Assembly: GCA_041917055.1 (NCBI GenBank)
Contig: JAYRYJ010000002.1
Location: 62,001-126,000, forward strand
Length of the DNA stretch: 64,000 nt
Direction: 5' to 3'
From: Pseudaquidulcibacter sp041917055
Lineage (GTDB): Bacteria; Pseudomonadota; Alphaproteobacteria; Caulobacterales; Aquidulcibacteraceae
Part shown: piece after piece, positions 60,687 through 64,000 of the stretch
Layout of the letters: every line of letters starts with the position of its first letter
How positions within the stretch are numbered: the first letter of the stretch is position 1
Made by a program: the position numbers and the translations under genes
Notes under the pieces: generated by a model
Told to the model about the DNA's origin: nothing
The model's database searches: none
Seen by the model: the letters and a program-made list of their open reading frames with translations, nothing else

Positions 60687-61546
60687 TGACCACCTCTATA
60701 AATTTTCACGATCTTAGGCGGCGGCGGATTGCCATTTGTGCCGTTCGGTAACATTGCGGCGGCGGCCTTGGCAATGTTTGGCGATGGCTGTGAAAGTGCC
60801 AAAGCATTATGATTTGAACCACTTGGCCCATTTGAATCAGCGTAAGATCTTAAAACTAAGGATATATCGCCCAAAGAATCAGCGGAGCGAAGTTTTTCTG
60901 CATCTTCGGCGGTCAATTCAAGGGTCGCAGTTGCGCCGCTTATCGCTTTTTGCTCTTTGGTGACCGAAGTATTTTGATCAACAGCGAGAACTTTTACGTT
61001 TGAAAAAATTGTCGAACTTACGGTCTTGGTTACCGATTGCGTTCCAACCGGAAACTGGATTTGGCGGGTAAGAATTACATCAACGCGACTATCGGGTACG
61101 ATAAAACCCGCAACGCTCGAATCCGGTGTGATATTAACTGAAGCTGCGCGCATTCCAGGTGCAAGCAAGGATGCTAGGACACCGCTTTTTTCACCGACCA
61201 CAACGATTTTGCTAAGGATAAATGGCTCGCCGGTAAACATCGGAACTTTTACGACCGAATCGACATACATTTCGGCGGCTTTGGCATTTGCATCTTGGGT
61301 CACGAAAGACGTGATATTGGCATTTGCGGGGATATCCTGCCAAACCAAAGATGCTGGAACAATTCTATCACCAATCGCATAATCGCGATTTGTGACAAGG
61401 ATTTTTACCATTTTGATTTCAGGCTTGGGTGGTGCAGCCGCGACTTGTTGCGGTGCATTATTTGAAGATTGTTGCCGCATTAAAACAAAACTTGCACCCG
61501 CAAGCACAACAGCAACCGCCAATATTCCAATTTGTTTTACGTTCAC
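60683..61546 (-). CDS. cpaB: Flp pilus assembly protein CpaB/RcpC
   Basis: The product has an N-terminal membrane anchor (VKQIGILAVAVVLAGASFVL), an SAF domain (KILVTNRDYAIGDRIVPASL) and the RcpC domain (SVNITPDSSVAGFIVPDSRV then DVILTRQI). I start it at the GTG at 61544-61546 because GGGAGGG lies just upstream; an ATG at 61582 would add 12 residues. 287 residues. It links the secretin to the inner membrane. Confidence 0.93.
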   Translation of the reverse strand: MNVKQIGILAVAVVLAGASFVLMRQQSSNNAPQQVAAAPPKPEIKMVKILVTNRDYAIGDRIVPASLVWQDIPANANITSFVTQDANAKAAEMYVDSVVKVPMFTGEPFILSKIVVVGEKSGVLASLLAPGMRAASVNITPDSSVAGFIVPDSRVDVILTRQIQFPVGTQSVTKTVSSTIFSNVKVLAVDQNTSVTKEQKAISGATATLELTAEDAEKLRSADSLGDISLVLRSYADSNGPSGSNHNALALSQPSPNIAKAAAAMLPNGTNGNPPPPKIVKIYRGGQ

Positions 61547-61691
61547 GCTTTCTGCCCTCCCCGAATAGGGATAGAGAATCATTTGGATTCCAATTGGTGA
61601 AGCATTGCGCGCAAAGCGCTAATAGAGTGTTAACGAGGCCGTTAAATTTATTGTATTTTTGTTAAATTTTATGAATTTCGCTAGGCTGTGT

Positions 61692-62222
61692 TTAATGAAA
61701 TATGCCTGATTTAATTGCCCAATCCGCCATTGGCATGGCCAATATTCCGCCCAATCCCAGTGCCACGCCATAGGGCATGTGCGAACGGCGGCGCAAAATT
61801 CCACGTAACCATCTTGGCTTTTTTGGCAGGCCCAATTTGCGCGCTGCCCAACGCGCTGCGATCAATAAAACGCCAACCAAGCCACCAAGCACTGCGCTTA
61901 GCATAATATAATTATACATTGGCCCGCCACCTAACCATAGTGCGGTTGCGCCGACTAATTTCACGTCACCGCCACCAATTAGGCCAAAGAAGAAAAGAAC
62001 AAAACAAACCGCAAAAGCAATCGCACCGATTGCGGCGTGACCCAAAATCAATTTCCATTCCATTCCCAATAAAAGCGCGAAAACGAAAAATGTGGCGCTA
62101 AAGGCTATATTCAATTTATTGGTGATGCGGAATTTGCGAACATCGCCGACCATTGCGGCAATCAAAAACCCGCAAAACGCGATAATTGCGGCAAAGGCAA
62201 TAATATTCTGGAGGCTTATCAT
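61692..62222 (-). CDS. cpaA: Prepilin peptidase CpaA
   Basis: A 176-residue A24 aspartic prepilin peptidase that cleaves the Flp pilin leader. Catalytic aspartates are Asp27 (MVGDVRKFRI) and Asp86 in GGGDVKLVG, the GxGD motif. Multiple membrane helices. It lacks the N-methyltransferase half, as normal for the cpaA/tadV type. It overlaps the DUF599 gene by four bases and is 145 bases before cpaB. Confidence 0.95.
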   Translation of the reverse strand: MISLQNIIAFAAIIAFCGFLIAAMVGDVRKFRITNKLNIAFSATFFVFALLLGMEWKLILGHAAIGAIAFAVCFVLFFFGLIGGGDVKLVGATALWLGGGPMYNYIMLSAVLGGLVGVLLIAARWAARKLGLPKKPRWLRGILRRRSHMPYGVALGLGGILAMPMADWAIKSGIFH

Positions 62223-62938
62223 TTATTATTCTCGCTTTCCAATAAAATGCGTAATTGCCTTAAACCCTTGGCGGCGGGCGATAGGGTTTGACGATATGCC
62301 AAAAGGATAAAAACCGCGATTGAACCAATTGCCATTACCCATGGGCCAAACAACCATAAGGCCGCCGCGATTGAAAAATAATAAGTGCGAACCCCTTGCG
62401 AAAAAGTTGCCATGGCGGGTTCGACAATTGCCGTTATTGCATTAGCAAATTTCTCATTGGTTTCGCGGCCTTTTTTGGCAGGGACAGCGCCCCACGCAGC
62501 AGCGCAATAATTCATCTGCCTTAAGGACCATACAAAATCCAAAAGGCCACGCACTAGGCACAAAAGCACCAAACATAATTTTATTTGAACTTCAAATGGG
62601 CGGCTTGCTTCTATGCCAATGTCTTTTATGAATCCGGTTTTTAGATTACCTTCAAAAATCACGCCGCCGATTGCCGCAATTATCAAAAGATTGGCAGAGG
62701 CGAAAAATGATGCGGTATTAACCGAATGCCCTAATAGATTTGAATCGAAAATCTTGACATCACGATTGATAAATTCACTCATCCATGCATGGCGCACGGT
62801 CTGCAAATCCTTGCGCGCCGAGCCATTTCGTGCCGAAATGACTTTAAGAAGTGGTTCATACAAAAGCCATGACACCGCAAAAATCAAGATTGCGCAATAA
62901 TCCTGCCACGACAGCCGTAAATGTTCAAAAAAATCCAT
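62219..62938 (-). CDS. DUF599 membrane protein
   Basis: A 239-residue protein with about four membrane helices and the DUF599 features: RHAWMSEFINRDVKIFDSNL, then SVNTASFFASANLLIIAAIGG, given here as SVNTASFFASANLLIIAAI, and VRTYYFSIAAALWLFGPWVM. The function is unknown. It lies between flp and cpaA with a four-base overlap onto cpaA, so it is co-translated with pilus genes here. Confidence 0.88.
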   Translation of the reverse strand: MDFFEHLRLSWQDYCAILIFAVSWLLYEPLLKVISARNGSARKDLQTVRHAWMSEFINRDVKIFDSNLLGHSVNTASFFASANLLIIAAIGGVIFEGNLKTGFIKDIGIEASRPFEVQIKLCLVLLCLVRGLLDFVWSLRQMNYCAAAWGAVPAKKGRETNEKFANAITAIVEPAMATFSQGVRTYYFSIAAALWLFGPWVMAIGSIAVFILLAYRQTLSPAAKGLRQLRILLESENNK

Positions 62939-62972
62939 TGCTTGTCTCTAAGGAGTCTTAGTTAAGAAAGCG

Positions 62973-63006
62973 CAAAAATAATGCCCGCAGACGATGCTGC
63001 GGGCAT
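62973..63006 (-). terminator. Terminator after the Flp pilin gene
   Basis: ATGCCCGCAG (62981-62990) and CTGCGGGCAT (62997-63006) form the stem with TATTTTTG following on the minus strand. A leaky terminator here would give more pilin mRNA than assembly-gene mRNA. Confidence 0.85.
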
Positions 63007-63027
63007 TTATTTGAAATTTGATTTTTA

Positions 63028-63198
63028 TTAGCGCGAACCGATTGAGTTTGCGACTTGGTTGAATTTGTTTGCAGTATTATTACCAAGACGACCCAAAGCC
63101 GCGATAATCACAACAGCGATCAAAGACGCAATAAGACCATATTCAATTGCCGTGGCGCCCTTTTCGTTCTTTACAAATTTGCGAATTAATTTTTTCAT
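63028..63198 (-). CDS. flp: Flp/Fap-type pilin
   Basis: The 56-residue type IVb pilin from the ATG at 63196-63198 (MKKLIRKFVKNEKGATAIEY) has the prepilin cleavage site KG/ATAIEYGL, a hydrophobic helix (LIASLIAVVIIAALGRLG) and a short C terminus. GGGAGTG precedes the ATG; a longer upstream frame is not pilin-like. It heads the cluster and is followed by its own terminator. Confidence 0.95.
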   Translation of the reverse strand: MKKLIRKFVKNEKGATAIEYGLIASLIAVVIIAALGRLGNNTANKFNQVANSIGSR

Positions 63199-63323
63199 TT
63201 TACACTCCCGCACCGTCAATGAAACGTTACTTTTGGGAATAAACACGAAAAAGGTGAAGATTGAGTTTAGAAAAAGCTAAAAATTAGTTATTTTTTGGGT
63301 TTTTATATATTTAGAGCGGTTTT

Positions 63324-64000
63324 TTATAAGGTTTCAGCTTTTTCCTCAATCATTTTTACTATTTTATTGATCATTTCGTCGTTTTCGCATTTGGCGATGG
63401 TTTTACCATTCAGATAAATCATACCAGAGCCTTTGCCGCCACCGGTAAAGCCAATATCTGTATATAAAGCCTCCCCCGGGCCATTAACGACGCAACCGAT
63501 AATTGAAAGCGAAATCGGTTTGTGTATATGGGCAAGCCGCTTTTCCAAAACCTCAACCGTCTTAATAACGTCAAAACCTTGGCGCGCGCATGACGGACAC
63601 GAAATAATATTCACGCCGCGTGTGCGAAGACCCAATGATTTAAGTATGTCAAAACCAACCCGCACTTCTTCTTCGGGTTCGGCGGATAATGAAACGCGGA
63701 TTGTGTCACCAATCCCCGCCCATAAAAGATTGCCCATGCCGATTGAGGATTTCACCGTGCCTATTCTTAGACCGCCTGCCTCTGTAACACCTAAATGAAG
63801 CGGGCAATCAATGGCATCTGCCAAAGCCATATAGGCAGCCACCGTTAGAAATACATCCGAGGCTTTGACCGAAATTTTGAAATTATGGAAATCATTGTCC
63901 TGCAGAATTTTGGCGTGGCTTAGCGCGCTTTCAACCATAGCATCGGGGCACGGTTCGCCATATTTTTCCAATAATTCGGATTCCAAAGAACCGGCGTTAA
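63324..64000 (-). CDS. ispG: 4-hydroxy-3-methylbut-2-enyl diphosphate synthase, C-terminal part
   Basis: IspG (GcpE) catalyses the reductive step before IspH in the MEP isoprenoid pathway. The visible ~225 residues begin NAGSLESELLEKYGEP, and include LHLGVTEAGG, NIISCPSCARQGFDV and IIGCVVNGPGEA, where the cysteines bind the 4Fe-4S cluster, and end KMIEEKAETL. The frame is open at the right edge, so the TIM-barrel start is missing. It is convergent in no way with flp: both read leftward with a ~125-bp gap. Confidence 0.96.
   Translation of the reverse strand, partial: NAGSLESELLEKYGEPCPDAMVESALSHAKILQDNDFHNFKISVKASDVFLTVAAYMALADAIDCPLHLGVTEAGGLRIGTVKSSIGMGNLLWAGIGDTIRVSLSAEPEEEVRVGFDILKSLGLRTRGVNIISCPSCARQGFDVIKTVEVLEKRLAHIHKPISLSIIGCVVNGPGEALYTDIGFTGGGKGSGMIYLNGKTIAKCENDEMINKIVKMIEEKAETL

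Noticed and set aside
1..64000. tRNA, rRNA, tmRNA, insertion sequences or prophage genes
   Set aside because: Intergenic regions were read for T-loop motifs, transposase and integrase signatures; none could be supported.

Overview
The window reads as a chromosomal segment of a free-living, flagellated and piliated alphaproteobacterium with an AT-leaning genome (low to mid forties per cent GC by eye). The assignment rests on the order rimP-nusA-ylxR/L7Ae-infB-rbfA-truB-rpsO-pnp, a speF-type leader RNA before a fold-III ornithine decarboxylase, a Caulobacter-type flp-cpaABCDEF-tadBC cluster, an exbB-exbD-exbD-tonB operon, a TIGR01459 HAD protein, DUF599 and an alphaproteobacterial-looking RpoH promoter. 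I cannot place it below class level. Nearly all genes are on the minus strand except at about 11.4-13.7, 19.3-23.3, 25.4-26.8 and 35.5-37.8 kb.

Layout. 1-8.6 kb: the translation and transcription-factor operon (rimP to pnp), whose gaps are filled by structured palindromic repeats. 8.7-13.7 kb: serine hydrolase and VWA protein, a HEPN protein, and an ArsR-SRPBCC-SRPBCC-cupin operon with a palindromic operator. 13.7-14.7 kb: about 1 kb with no gene, packed with nested inverted repeats, two arrays of 10-bp-phased TCTA motifs and a long hairpin. 14.7-19.2 kb: ileS-ccmC-ccmD-ccmG, with a palindromic repeat inserted in frame inside ileS. 19.3-25.2 kb: SPFH protein plus ribbon-helix-helix protein, a degenerate EAL protein, a secreted unknown, a HAD phosphatase and a PPC-repeat exported protein. 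25.4-33.3 kb: grxD, rluD, rpsD, cutA, an Lrp-type regulator, an OprC/NosA-like copper receptor, a very acidic 60-residue protein, rlmN and an isolated flagellin-like gene. 33.5-44.1 kb: ferredoxin and its reductase, ornithine decarboxylase with its leader RNA, a deoxyhypusine-synthase-like protein (probably homospermidine synthase), a racemase, the TonB system, and aguB-aguA. 44.6-53.2 kb: a DUF2807-type protein, phoD, an M23 protein, a TonB receptor behind a Pho box, hsp20 with a heat-shock promoter and structured leader, and an exported methyltransferase-like protein. 53.4-63.2 kb: the tight-adherence (Flp) pilus cluster. The window ends inside ispG.

Functional links. Three polyamine routes meet: agmatine to putrescine (aguA, aguB), ornithine to putrescine, and putrescine to homospermidine. 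Metal and phosphate uptake share the TonB motor: one receptor looks copper-specific and shares an 18-bp palindrome with the cutA/lrp promoter region, and the other lies behind a Pho box and upstream of phoD. The most unusual feature is the family of dispersed palindromic elements, one of which has become part of the isoleucyl-tRNA synthetase editing domain. I saw no tRNA or rRNA gene, CRISPR array, insertion sequence or prophage.
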